This document shows, piece by piece, positions 8,483 to 17,600 of a DNA stretch of 64,000 nt; positions within the stretch are counted from its first letter, which is position 1; every line of letters begins with the position of its first letter. A model generated the notes under the pieces. That model did not search any database. It had not been told where the DNA came from and saw only the letters and a program-made list of their open reading frames with translations. A program made the translations under genes and the position numbers. The stretch comes from CAZDKK01 sp964506245. GTDB lineage: Bacteria; Eisenbacteria; RBG-16-71-46; CAIMUX01; WJJG01. The stretch covers positions 1 through 64,000 of the forward strand of contig CAZDKK010000007.1 of assembly GCA_964506245.1 (NCBI GenBank), given 5' to 3'.

Positions 8483-11400
8483 TTATCGAACCACCACGAT
8501 GCGGGCGTTCCGGTCGCCGCTCGTCGTGGTGAGTCTGATCCAGTAGACCCCGCCAGGCAACGCTCGACCGCGGTCGTCGCGGCCGTCCCAGCCGAGGACG
8601 ACCATGCCGCCCGAGCCCGGCGTGGTCCCACCCGCCAGATCCCGGACCCGGCGTCCGGTCAGATCGTAGACACCCAGATCGCGCAGCTCGGCCGGCCCCG
8701 TGCTGTAGACGATCCGGCCGCCCGCGCCCAGGACATTGCCATCCGGCAGCAGGAGCTGGAGGCCGCTGGCCGCAGATCCCTCGAAGGTGACTTCCCCGAG
8801 CGTGCGGGTCCTGCCGAATCGGTCGGCGCCCGACATCCGGTAGAGATACGTCACCTGAGGGTCCGCATCCTGGTCGAAGAACTCCCCCGAAGTGGGTGCC
8901 AGCGCAATCTCGTTCAGCTTCACCGGCTCGCCCCACTGGCCTGCGGCCACGGCCGGCAAGCGGCAGAGGTCGAACCCCGCCAGCGGCCGTCCGTCGCGGA
9001 ACTCCCAGCGGACGAGCACGCCGGCGCCGCTCCCCGCGGCATCGGCGCCCTGCGCCGTGCCCCTGCCCGCCGCTGCGCCGCCCCGGAAGGCCCAGTCGGC
9101 CGTGAATCGCGCCAGGCCGATCGGCTGGAACTCGGGCGGCTCGGTCGTGAACTTGATCGCCAGCCCGGGGGAGAGGGGGCTCGCCCCCACGGCGTACTCG
9201 TTGGCATAGGTGTAGAGCAGCCCGTCGGTCTCCGTCGGATCCTCGATCCCCACGGTCGCGTACATGCGCGTCCAGTCGTCGTTCTGGATCTGCTTGTACT
9301 GGAAGACGATCTCACCATCCCCGCTGGCGGTCGGGTAGTGGGCGGGATCGAGCAGGAGGATCTCGAAGGTCTGCATGTCGTCCGTGGTGTCTTCCCAGTT
9401 CTTCAGGCGGCTCCACTCGACGACGAAGCAGTGGCGTTCCGGGTCGTGGTAGTAGTAGATGCCGTCGGTGTTGGGAACGTTGCCCGGTACGGGGACGAGA
9501 TTGTCCCAGAAGGCCGCCACCATGCTTGCACAGCCCCAGGGATCCGGCATCCGCCAATTGCGGATGTCGTACCAATAGGAGGTATCGAAGGCGAGCCAGC
9601 CATTGTCGTCCACGCGGACGGTGTCGACCTCGATGCCGTAGTAGCGGAATGGGAAGGGCAGCGGGAGAATCGCGCTCCAGTAGTTGTCATCGATGCCCCG
9701 AAGCTTGGTGCCTGCACCGCCGAAGAGCGTCGAGCACTCGATCCAGTCGTAGGCCGGGGCCTGCCCAGGATACTCGATGTCGGCACTGTCGTAGGCGTAG
9801 TAGCCGTAGCCGTCCGGCCCGGACGGCGCGGAGGCGTCGGGTGCGCCGATCACCAGCGTGAAGGGCACGATGCTGCGGGGACCCTGCGCGTGGGTGGCGA
9901 TGAGCGTCAGCGGCACGGCCGTGCCCACCGCGACGTCCCCCGCGATGCGGATCGCAAACGGATCCGGCGTCGTGGCGCCTTCTGCACCGGTCGCGATCGC
10001 CGCGAGCGTGGCGGTGGAATCCAGCAGCGTGACCTGATCCGGCACGGTGACCCGCAGGATCAAGGACATCTCCCCTGCTGGAATGCCGGCGTTGTGCAAG
10101 GTGAGGATGAGCTGGGCCTCCTCGCCGGGCTCGAACACGTCATCACCGCCGTCGGCCAGGGCCACGACGGAGAGCTCGGGTGCGACGACCGGCAGGCGAA
10201 CCAGGGACGCACCGGCCGGGAGGCCGGAGGAGAAGGCATCGAGCCGCAGCTCGATCTGCGCGCCGTTCTCCGTCTCCGGCGCGGCCATGACCAGGGCCGC
10301 GCTCGCCGCGGTGGCCACCTGCCCTGCCCCGACCGTTCCGAAGCTCAGTTCGCCGCCGCCCACCGTGACGCCGGCCGGAGCGATCAGCGTACCGGTCACC
10401 AGGGGCAGGCTGCTCGACCCGGTGTTGGTCGCCTCGATCATGACCGGCGTGGCCGCACCGGGCAGGAGCCCGTCGCCGCCGACGGCGGCAGCGCTGCAGG
10501 TCACATAGCCGGTCGTCTCCTCGATCGGGATCTGCGCCGACCAGGGATAGAGGTTCTCGCCGGTCACCGTGAGGGTGACGGGCTCCTGCCCGCTCAGCGC
10601 CAGGGGTACGCGCGCATAGCCATCCGCTCCCGTGAGGTCCACCCCGATCGGCACGCCGTTCTGCGAAAACGCCACCGTGGCGTGACCGACCGGCGTCTCC
10701 TCGCCCTGCGCGAGGACGCGCACCGTGGCGAAGTTCTGCCCCGGCATCAAGCCGGTCGGGGCCTCCACCGTGAGCGGTTCCGGCTTGGCGGTCCAGATGG
10801 CCAGCCCGGGATCCCCCAGCACGTTGTAGATGTGCGCGTAGTACTCGCAGGACTCCTCCGGGCTGATCGGGGCCGTGGCCATGTACCACTCGCCGGGGAA
10901 CTGCTCCAGCATGCTCGTCTTGGCGTCGGCCAGCAGCTCGCCCAGGCGGTGAATCCCGTTCTCGCAGAACGACTGGAAGATGCCGATCGCGACGCGGTCG
11001 TTCCAGCGTGAATGCGACCAGGTCTCGGCGGTTCCGATGAAGCCCACCGCCCCGCGCGGGGCCTGCGGCGTGCCGGTCTTCATCCAGACCTCGCCGAAGC
11101 AGTCGGTGCCGAAGCGCCCGAAGTTCCCCGTGTGGCAGACGATGCTGAACACCACCGGCAGCTTCCAGCCGTTGTTGAGCAGCGGGACGTGGGTCAGGTC
11201 GTAGAGCGGGTACTCCCAGCCGTCATCGCCGCGGGCCCAACCGCGGTACCCGAGCAGGGTGACGCCCTGGTCGACGTAGTACTTGACGCAGGGCGGGCCC
11301 TCCTCGCGGCCGATGTGTCCCACGCGCTTGCCCTGGAAGCAGCTGTCCACCTGCGTGTATCCGATCTTCACCAGCTCATCGGCCGCCCAGTGCAGCGTGG

Positions 11401-12328
11401 GCAGCGGCGTGCTCGAGCCTTGGTTGGCCGCGACCATCAGGGCGCGGCTGAACCACTCTCCCCCGGCAGCCAGGGTATCGGGTCGGCTCTCGTACATGAC
11501 GGTCTTGGCGACTTGTACAGCGACATCGTTGGGCGTGTTGGCCACGAAACGGCCCACGTAGATGTCGGGCAGGAAGTCTTCCCCGTCAACTGCCGCATAG
11601 ATGTTGTCGGACACGTACCCGCCGACATCCCCCGTAGGGACCTTGTCGACGTCGCCCACCAACAGCAGATAGAGGGGCGGCTCCTCCCAGGTCTGATAGG
11701 CCGTGCGCACAAACTGGCGGATGGCGTCGCGCGTGCTGCCCGTCTCCGAGATGGGGTGCAGGCTCACCTGGAAGCCTGCCTGCGTCTTCCACGCCACGAG
11801 ATCGTCCAGCTCGCTCACGTATTCGTCAGCTGCGATGATCATGTAGACAGCGGCGTGGGAGGCGGGCGTCTCACCTTCTCCCGAACGCAGCGCCAGCGGT
11901 GCGCCGCCCATCCGGGGCGTCACCCCCACCTCGATGCGACCGGCCTCCAGGTCCAGCGCGGATACCGCCTGCGGCGGCACCGAGACGACCGCCAGCGGCT
12001 CTCCGCGCGCGATCATGATCGGGCTGATGCGCACCGCATCGGCCGCCAGGGGGATCTCCGCACCGACGGCGGTGCGCCAAACCAGCGTGGTCGCGTCGAC
12101 CGCGGTGGTCCCGCGGGGCAGGCGCACGAGGCGCGCGAGCGCCTGGTCGCTCCGCTCGGCCCCGTCGCCCGCGGGCGCGGCCCCGCCGAGCATCACGGTG
12201 ATGGCGTCCGTCGAGGCCGAGGTCAGCGCCGCCGCCGGCCGGGGCGCGAGCCCGACCGCCAGCAGGGCCAGAGACACCAGTGTGAGTGAGCGTGCGGGCG
12301 CAGTTCTGCTGTGCATGACGTCCCCCAT
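8483..12328 (-). CDS. Secreted gingipain-like C25 protein with FlgD-like C-terminus
   Basis: About 1281 residues. The signal peptide spans the first 35 residues (ALLAVGLAPRPAAA). A C25/gingipain-type domain spans roughly residues 160-480, with VYMIIAADEYVSELDDLVAW at its start and PDIYVGRF. The catalytic Cys is kept (VVFSIVCHTGNF, Cys398). The place of the usual GHG histidine reads YRGWARGDDGW (Trp364). A His is present at GTAETWSHSRWND (His439). Beta-sandwich repeats follow, then a domain with YGYYAYDSADIEY, and a C-terminal FlgD-like Ig segment (YDLTGRRVRDL, LGWDGRDDRG, GGVYWIRL). The start could also be the ATG at 12316; both have purine-rich sites. Likely a surface or secreted peptidase or an adhesin derived from one. 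Confidence 0.85.
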   Translation of the reverse strand: MGDVMHSRTAPARSLTLVSLALLAVGLAPRPAAALTSASTDAITVMLGGAAPAGDGAERSDQALARLVRLPRGTTAVDATTLVWRTAVGAEIPLAADAVRISPIMIARGEPLAVVSVPPQAVSALDLEAGRIEVGVTPRMGGAPLALRSGEGETPASHAAVYMIIAADEYVSELDDLVAWKTQAGFQVSLHPISETGSTRDAIRQFVRTAYQTWEEPPLYLLLVGDVDKVPTGDVGGYVSDNIYAAVDGEDFLPDIYVGRFVANTPNDVAVQVAKTVMYESRPDTLAAGGEWFSRALMVAANQGSSTPLPTLHWAADELVKIGYTQVDSCFQGKRVGHIGREEGPPCVKYYVDQGVTLLGYRGWARGDDGWEYPLYDLTHVPLLNNGWKLPVVFSIVCHTGNFGRFGTDCFGEVWMKTGTPQAPRGAVGFIGTAETWSHSRWNDRVAIGIFQSFCENGIHRLGELLADAKTSMLEQFPGEWYMATAPISPEESCEYYAHIYNVLGDPGLAIWTAKPEPLTVEAPTGLMPGQNFATVRVLAQGEETPVGHATVAFSQNGVPIGVDLTGADGYARVPLALSGQEPVTLTVTGENLYPWSAQIPIEETTGYVTCSAAAVGGDGLLPGAATPVMIEATNTGSSSLPLVTGTLIAPAGVTVGGGELSFGTVGAGQVATAASAALVMAAPETENGAQIELRLDAFSSGLPAGASLVRLPVVAPELSVVALADGGDDVFEPGEEAQLILTLHNAGIPAGEMSLILRVTVPDQVTLLDSTATLAAIATGAEGATTPDPFAIRIAGDVAVGTAVPLTLIATHAQGPRSIVPFTLVIGAPDASAPSGPDGYGYYAYDSADIEYPGQAPAYDWIECSTLFGGAGTKLRGIDDNYWSAILPLPFPFRYYGIEVDTVRVDDNGWLAFDTSYWYDIRNWRMPDPWGCASMVAAFWDNLVPVPGNVPNTDGIYYYHDPERHCFVVEWSRLKNWEDTTDDMQTFEILLLDPAHYPTASGDGEIVFQYKQIQNDDWTRMYATVGIEDPTETDGLLYTYANEYAVGASPLSPGLAIKFTTEPPEFQPIGLARFTADWAFRGGAAAGRGTAQGADAAGSGAGVLVRWEFRDGRPLAGFDLCRLPAVAAGQWGEPVKLNEIALAPTSGEFFDQDADPQVTYLYRMSGADRFGRTRTLGEVTFEGSAASGLQLLLPDGNVLGAGGRIVYSTGPAELRDLGVYDLTGRRVRDLAGGTTPGSGGMVVLGWDGRDDRGRALPGGVYWIRLTTTSGDRNARIVVVR

Positions 12329-12455
12329 GTACACCTCGATCGCGAGCCGAAACAACCGCGTCCCGGCCCGGGCCGGGGCGGATCGCAGCAGTTCGCAATC
12401 CTACCATGCCGGAGGCGGAGTCTACAGGGGGATCGCGCAAGGCTGGAGACAGAAA

Positions 12456-12491
12456 CGCCGTGCCCGGATCACCTCGGTCCCGGGCACGGCG
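12456..12491 (-). terminator. Terminator hairpin after the beta-helix gene
   Basis: A perfect 12-base-pair stem (CGCCGTGCCCGG with CCGGGCACGGCG) and a 12-base loop lie about 70 bases past the beta-helix stop. On the minus strand the stem is followed by TTTCTGTC, a short U-rich tail. Confidence 0.6.
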
Positions 12492-12560
12492 CAGATCGTG
12501 TCTATTCACACGAGGCTAGCGGCGGCGAGGCGGCTGGGCCTCGCGGCCGCGTCCGCCGCG

Positions 12561-14252
12561 TCACCTCAAGCAGAGCATACGGCGGCCGGCCACCGTGTCG
12601 CCGATGCGGAGCTGGTAGAAGTAGACCCCGCTGGGCGCCTGGGTTCCGTCTCCGGCGCGGCCGTTCCAGCCGATCTGCTGCGGGCCTGCCAGCAGCTCGC
12701 CGTCGTGGAGCAGGGCGACCCGCCGGCCCGCCAGGTCGAAGATCTCGAGACTGACGTTGGCGGCGGCCGGCAGCTCGAACGCGATCGTGGTCGAGCCGGC
12801 GAACGGGTTGGGCAGGTTGCGCAACCGAAGGAGGTTGGTCGCGATCGGCTCCTCGACCCCCGTGCCGCCGCAGCCGGCGGTATAAGCGCCGATGCCCAGG
12901 CCGGCGCAGGTGCCCGGACCGCCGGGGTGATTGCCCGCTTCGCAGGGCGAACCCGGCACCAGGTAGTAGTCGCCCTGGGCTGGGTCGCAGAGCAGCGGGT
13001 TCTGCGAGAAGTTCCCGGTGCCGCCGACCGGGACCGAGTTGCCGCCGGCATTGTTCCACACGTCGCAGCAGTTGATCACGGGCAGGGGGCCGGTACCGGT
13101 CAGGTACATTCCCGCGCCGCGGGTGCTGCTGGCCACGATGCAGCGCTCGATCGTGATCGGGTGGGGTGAGAAGAACGACGTGGCCATGCCGATCCCGCCG
13201 GCGTTGCCGTAGTCGGGCTGGATGCCTTGGGTCGCATTGCCGTAGACCGTGGTGTTCTCCAGCACGAGTCCCGCGGTCTGTACCCAGATGCCTCCGCCAT
13301 CGCTGTACGCCCCGGTGGTGGAGTTCCCGGCGATGATGCAGCCCGTGATGAGCGGCAGGGCGCCGGACAGGAGGGCGACACCGCCGCCCCGTCCCTCGAG
13401 GCTGATGCTGGTGTTGTTCGTGATCGTGCAACGCCGGAGCTCGCCCCCTGCGTCCTCCACACAGACGCCCGCGCCGTCTCCGAACACCGTGTTGTTCGAG
13501 ATGTCGCAGTACGCGAGCACGGGTTCCGCCCGGTCCTTGATCAACACGCCGCCAGCGCTGACATTCGTGGCGCTCGTCGTCGCGTTGTCGTTGATCACGC
13601 AATTGCGCAGCGTGGCGGAACCGCACAGGCGCGCACCGGCGGCGAAGGGCGCGCGGTTGCCGACGATCTGGCACTCATACACGTAGGGCTCGCAGTACTT
13701 CTCCACGTCGAGCCCCCCTCCGGCCTTCGCCTCGTTGTCGGTCATCGTGCAGTACTCGATCCGGGGGTGACACCCGTCGGTGGAGTCGGGACCAGCCTGC
13801 ATGGTGATGCCGCCATCGTAATTGCCGGCAACGGTCACGTGGTGGATGTAGGGCGAGGAGCGGTCGTAGCAGTAGACCGCCGCCCCGCGGTCCTGGGCAA
13901 AGGCCCGCCGGATGGTCAGGTCGCGGATCTCCACGTTCTGGCATTGGCGCAGGTAGATCCCGCGCCCGGTCGAGTCGCCGTCGATGATCGTCTGGCCCAC
14001 CCCCGAGCCGGTCAGGGTGATGTTCGAGCGCATGACGACGACGGCCAGCGTGCTGTCGTACGGCGGGTAGGACATGTGGGTGACATCGTTGTAAACCCCT
14101 GGGGCGATTAGGATTTCGTCCCCCGCCGAGGCCGCGTTCACCGCTTGCTGGATCGTCGGGTACTGACTCGGGACCAGCAGGGTCGCCGCCCCTGCCGAGC
14201 CCGCCAGGGCGAGCATCCCCAGCAGGCCAACCACAGCTGTCAACTTCCTCAT
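12561..14252 (-). CDS. Exported parallel beta-helix protein with FlgD-like C-terminus
   Basis: A 563-residue exported protein. The signal peptide is MRKLTAVVGLLGMLALAGSA. After it comes YPTIQQAVNAASAGDEILIA, the usual opening of right-handed beta-helix proteins. Many short repeats follow with alternating small, hydrophobic and Asn/Cys residues (ITNNTSISLEG, IEYCTMTDNEAKAGGG). The protein ends in a FlgD-like Ig segment (LPNPFAGSTTIAFELP, DLAGRRVALL, GWNGRAGDGT, GVYFYQLRI). No catalytic residues for a polysaccharide lyase could be assigned. It is probably surface exposed. The ATG follows AAGGAGGATTCCGGGG. It is divergent from the second C25 gene. Confidence 0.85.
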   Translation of the reverse strand: MRKLTAVVGLLGMLALAGSAGAATLLVPSQYPTIQQAVNAASAGDEILIAPGVYNDVTHMSYPPYDSTLAVVVMRSNITLTGSGVGQTIIDGDSTGRGIYLRQCQNVEIRDLTIRRAFAQDRGAAVYCYDRSSPYIHHVTVAGNYDGGITMQAGPDSTDGCHPRIEYCTMTDNEAKAGGGLDVEKYCEPYVYECQIVGNRAPFAAGARLCGSATLRNCVINDNATTSATNVSAGGVLIKDRAEPVLAYCDISNNTVFGDGAGVCVEDAGGELRRCTITNNTSISLEGRGGGVALLSGALPLITGCIIAGNSTTGAYSDGGGIWVQTAGLVLENTTVYGNATQGIQPDYGNAGGIGMATSFFSPHPITIERCIVASSTRGAGMYLTGTGPLPVINCCDVWNNAGGNSVPVGGTGNFSQNPLLCDPAQGDYYLVPGSPCEAGNHPGGPGTCAGLGIGAYTAGCGGTGVEEPIATNLLRLRNLPNPFAGSTTIAFELPAAANVSLEIFDLAGRRVALLHDGELLAGPQQIGWNGRAGDGTQAPSGVYFYQLRIGDTVAGRRMLCLR

Positions 14253-14621
14253 CCCCGGAATCCTCCTTGGTGCTGGACAGGCAGCGCGGCTGCCAAGCGA
14301 CAGTTGCCCGTCTAGTATACCACAGGACCCTGGAAACCGCCCGATGGGGCCCCCACGGAACCAGATCCCCTGTGTTCGAAGTGCTCGCCGCGTGCCCGCG
14401 GGTCGCCGATCCCTCCGCTGACCGCGTGGGATCCGATAAATGCATCGCTATTGCATCTAGGACGCCTGTCGACACCCGTGTACATATGAAATCTTTGGCC
14501 GGGGTCAGCCAGGGAGTATCATTAAATCTCCCTGGTCCCACCCGGGCGGGAGGGCCTGGTCAAGCGGAATTGCCTCCGGCTTCCGTGAAGGTACTCGACA
14601 TCCCTGATCAAGGAGGAGCCC
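14253..14621. other. Divergent regulatory region between beta-helix and C25 genes
   Basis: Noncoding, with AT-richer patches. Minus strand: an extended -10 TGGTATACT at about 14322-14314 could drive the beta-helix gene; no good -35 is seen. Plus strand: a perfect inverted repeat CCAGGGAG-N11-CTCCCTGG at 14509-14535 lies 86 bases before the C25 start. It could be an operator or a leader hairpin. Confidence 0.45.
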
Positions 14622-17600
14622 ATGCACCGTGGTCTGGCGTCCCTGGCCACCGGAACCCTGCTCTCGGCAGGGCTTCTGCTTTTTCCGATCTCTCTCGCCG
14701 CGGCGTCTCCAGGATCGAGCGGCGCCTCTCTCGGTGAGCCCCATCGCGTGGTGCTCACCCAGGCCGGCGGTCAGCCCGGTGCGGCCCCGGCGGTGCGCGT
14801 GCTCGCGTCCGATGAAGAGGCGGTCCGCCTTGAGTTCGACCTCCCGGCGATCAACGTCCAAGAGGTCACCGTTGAGGGCGAGGTCTTCCAGGCCCTCGAG
14901 ATCGAAGGGGGCGGTCACCGCGGCGCGGTCGGCGAACCCATGCTGCCCACCTTCTCCCGCCTCGTGCAGATTCCGGACCGAGCCGGCGCGACAGTCACGG
15001 TCACCGCGACCGAGACGCAGGAACTCCCGTCCATCCGGCCTTTCCCGATGCAGCCGGAGGATGGCTCCGCGTTCGTGATCGATCGCGCGGCCTACACCGC
15101 GGTCGGCTTCGGGGCCGACGAGCCGGCGCTGATCGGCGAACCGGCCATCGCGCGCGATCTGCGGGTCGTGCCGCTCACCTTCCAGCCGGTGCGCTACGAT
15201 CCGGCCCGCCAGACCCTCGAGGTGGCCACGCGGGTCGAGGTGGAGGTGCGCTTCGCCGGCGAGGACCTGCGCAACGCCAAGGAGATCCACCACGCGATCA
15301 TTCCCGAGTCGTTCGACCGCATCTACCGCGCCGTGGTCGCCAACTACACCGGCCCCCAGCGGGGTCAAAGCCTCGGCCTGGGCAAGTACGTCATCATCGC
15401 GCCCAACAACAGCAGCGTGCTCACGGCGCTCCAGCGCCTCGTCGATTGGCGCAAGCGCAAGGGCTTCGATGTCTACCTTGCGACGACAGCCGAGACCGGG
15501 AGCACGAATTCCGCGATCCAGACCTGGCTGCGCAATGCCTACACCACCTGGGAGAATCCCCCCGAGTACATCACGCTGATCGGCGACGCCGACGGGTCGG
15601 TGGCCATCCCCTGCTGGAGCTACAGCTCCGGCTCGACCGACCACCCGTACACGCAGCTCGACGGCTCCGACATCCTGGCCGACGCCCACATCGGCCGCAT
15701 CTCTGTGGAAAGCGTCGACCGCTTGAACCTGTACATCGAGAAGATCGTCAGCTACGAGAGCACGCCCTACATGACCGAGACGTCCTGGTACAGCAGGGCC
15801 TGCGTGGTCGGCGACCCGTCCTCCTCGGGCACCACGTGCGTCCAGACCATGCAGTGGCTCAAGGAGCGGCTGCGCAACTGCGGATACGCCGAGATCGACA
15901 CGATCTTCTCGTCGCCCTTCTCGAGCCAGATGACGACGAAGCTCAATCGGGGCGACACGGTCTTCGCCTACCGCGGCTACTATGGCATGAGCGGTTTCGA
16001 CGCGGGCTCCATGCTGGCGCTGTCCAACGGCCGCAAGATGCCCTACGGCGTCTTCCCCACCTGCGACACTGGCAGTTTCTCCAACGGCACGTCGCGCTCC
16101 GAGGCGTGGATCCGCGCCGGCGTAACCGGAAGCACGCCGGTGCCCACCGGCGGTATTGCCGGAATCGGCACCGCCACCCTCGGAACGCACACGCGCTACA
16201 ACAATTGCGTCGTCTACAACGCCTACGCGGCGCCTTTCCTCGAGGGGAACTTCTCCTTTGGAGCGTCCATGACGCGCGCGAAGTACGGCCTGTACGTGAA
16301 CTACTACCAGGCCGATCCGGGCGGCTGCAACAACTTCACCCACTGGAACAACCTGATGGGCGATCCGGGTGGTGAGCTGTGGACCGGCGTGCCGGAGGCC
16401 ATCAGCGTGAGCCATCCTGCGCAGATCGCCGTGGGCGCCAGCGCCGTCACCGTCTCCGTCACCGCGGGCGGGTTCCCGGTGGGGGGTGCGCTCGTCTGCT
16501 TGTACCAGGACGGGGTCAATCAGGTCACCGGCTACACGGACGCGGGTGGCAGCGTGGAGCTGCCGATCGAAACGCCCAGCCCAGGGAATCTCTTGGTCAC
16601 GGTGACCAAGCACGATCACATCCCCTACCTGGGCACCATCAGCGTGGCCACCTCGACGCTCTTCGTGGGCTACCACGCGCACACCATCGACGATGACACG
16701 AGCGGCAGCAGCAGTGGCAACGGCAACGGCCAGGCAAACCCGGGTGAGTCGATCGAACTCGACGTACAACTGCACAATTTCGGCACGCAAAGCGCCAGCA
16801 ACGTCACTGCGACGCTGGAGTGCGACGATCCCTACGTGACCATCATCGACAACGTCGAGACCTTCGGTACGATTGCCGGAGGGGCTTCGGCCTGGTGCGT
16901 CGATGATTTCGATATTCAGATCGCCGGCACGACGCCCGGCGGTCACGAGATCCAGCTCGGACTGGACGTCACCTCCGGCGCCAACACCTGGCGCTCCGTG
17001 ATCCTGATCCCGGTGCTGGCGGCGGAGTTCTCCTATCAGGCCGTGACCCTGACGGGCTTCGGCACCGCCATCGATCCGGGCGAGTCCGGGGAGATCAGCG
17101 TCCGCATCCTCAACCACGGCACAGCCGCGGCTACCGGGGTCACCGCCACGCTGATCTCGCAGAGCTCGTGGGTGACGGTGACGGATGCGGCCGGGACCTA
17201 CGCCAACATCGCCATCGGCGCGACCGGCGAGAACACCGGGAATCGCTTCGGGATCAGCGTGTCGGCCCAGTGCTACCAGGGATACCTGGCGCCCATGCTG
17301 ATGATCGTGGGCTTCTCCCCCGCTGCCGTGGACTCCGTGCCCTTCGTGCTGTCGATCGGCTCGGCCAGCTCCGACGACCCGACGGGTCCGGACCACTACG
17401 GCTACTACGCCTTCGACAACACCGACACCGGCTACGCGCTCGCCCCGACCTACACCTGGGTCGAGATCGCCTCGAACCAGGGGGGTCAGGGAACCTCTCT
17501 GAACCTCAGCGACGACGACAACCGTCTCGTCACGCTCCCCTTCCCCTTCGTCTTCTACGGGGAAACCTTCACCACGGCGACGATCTGCATGAATGGCTGG

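Noticed and set aside
8330..11011. 893-codon ORF on the plus strand
   Set aside because: Antisense to the first C25 gene, composition typical of shadow frames.
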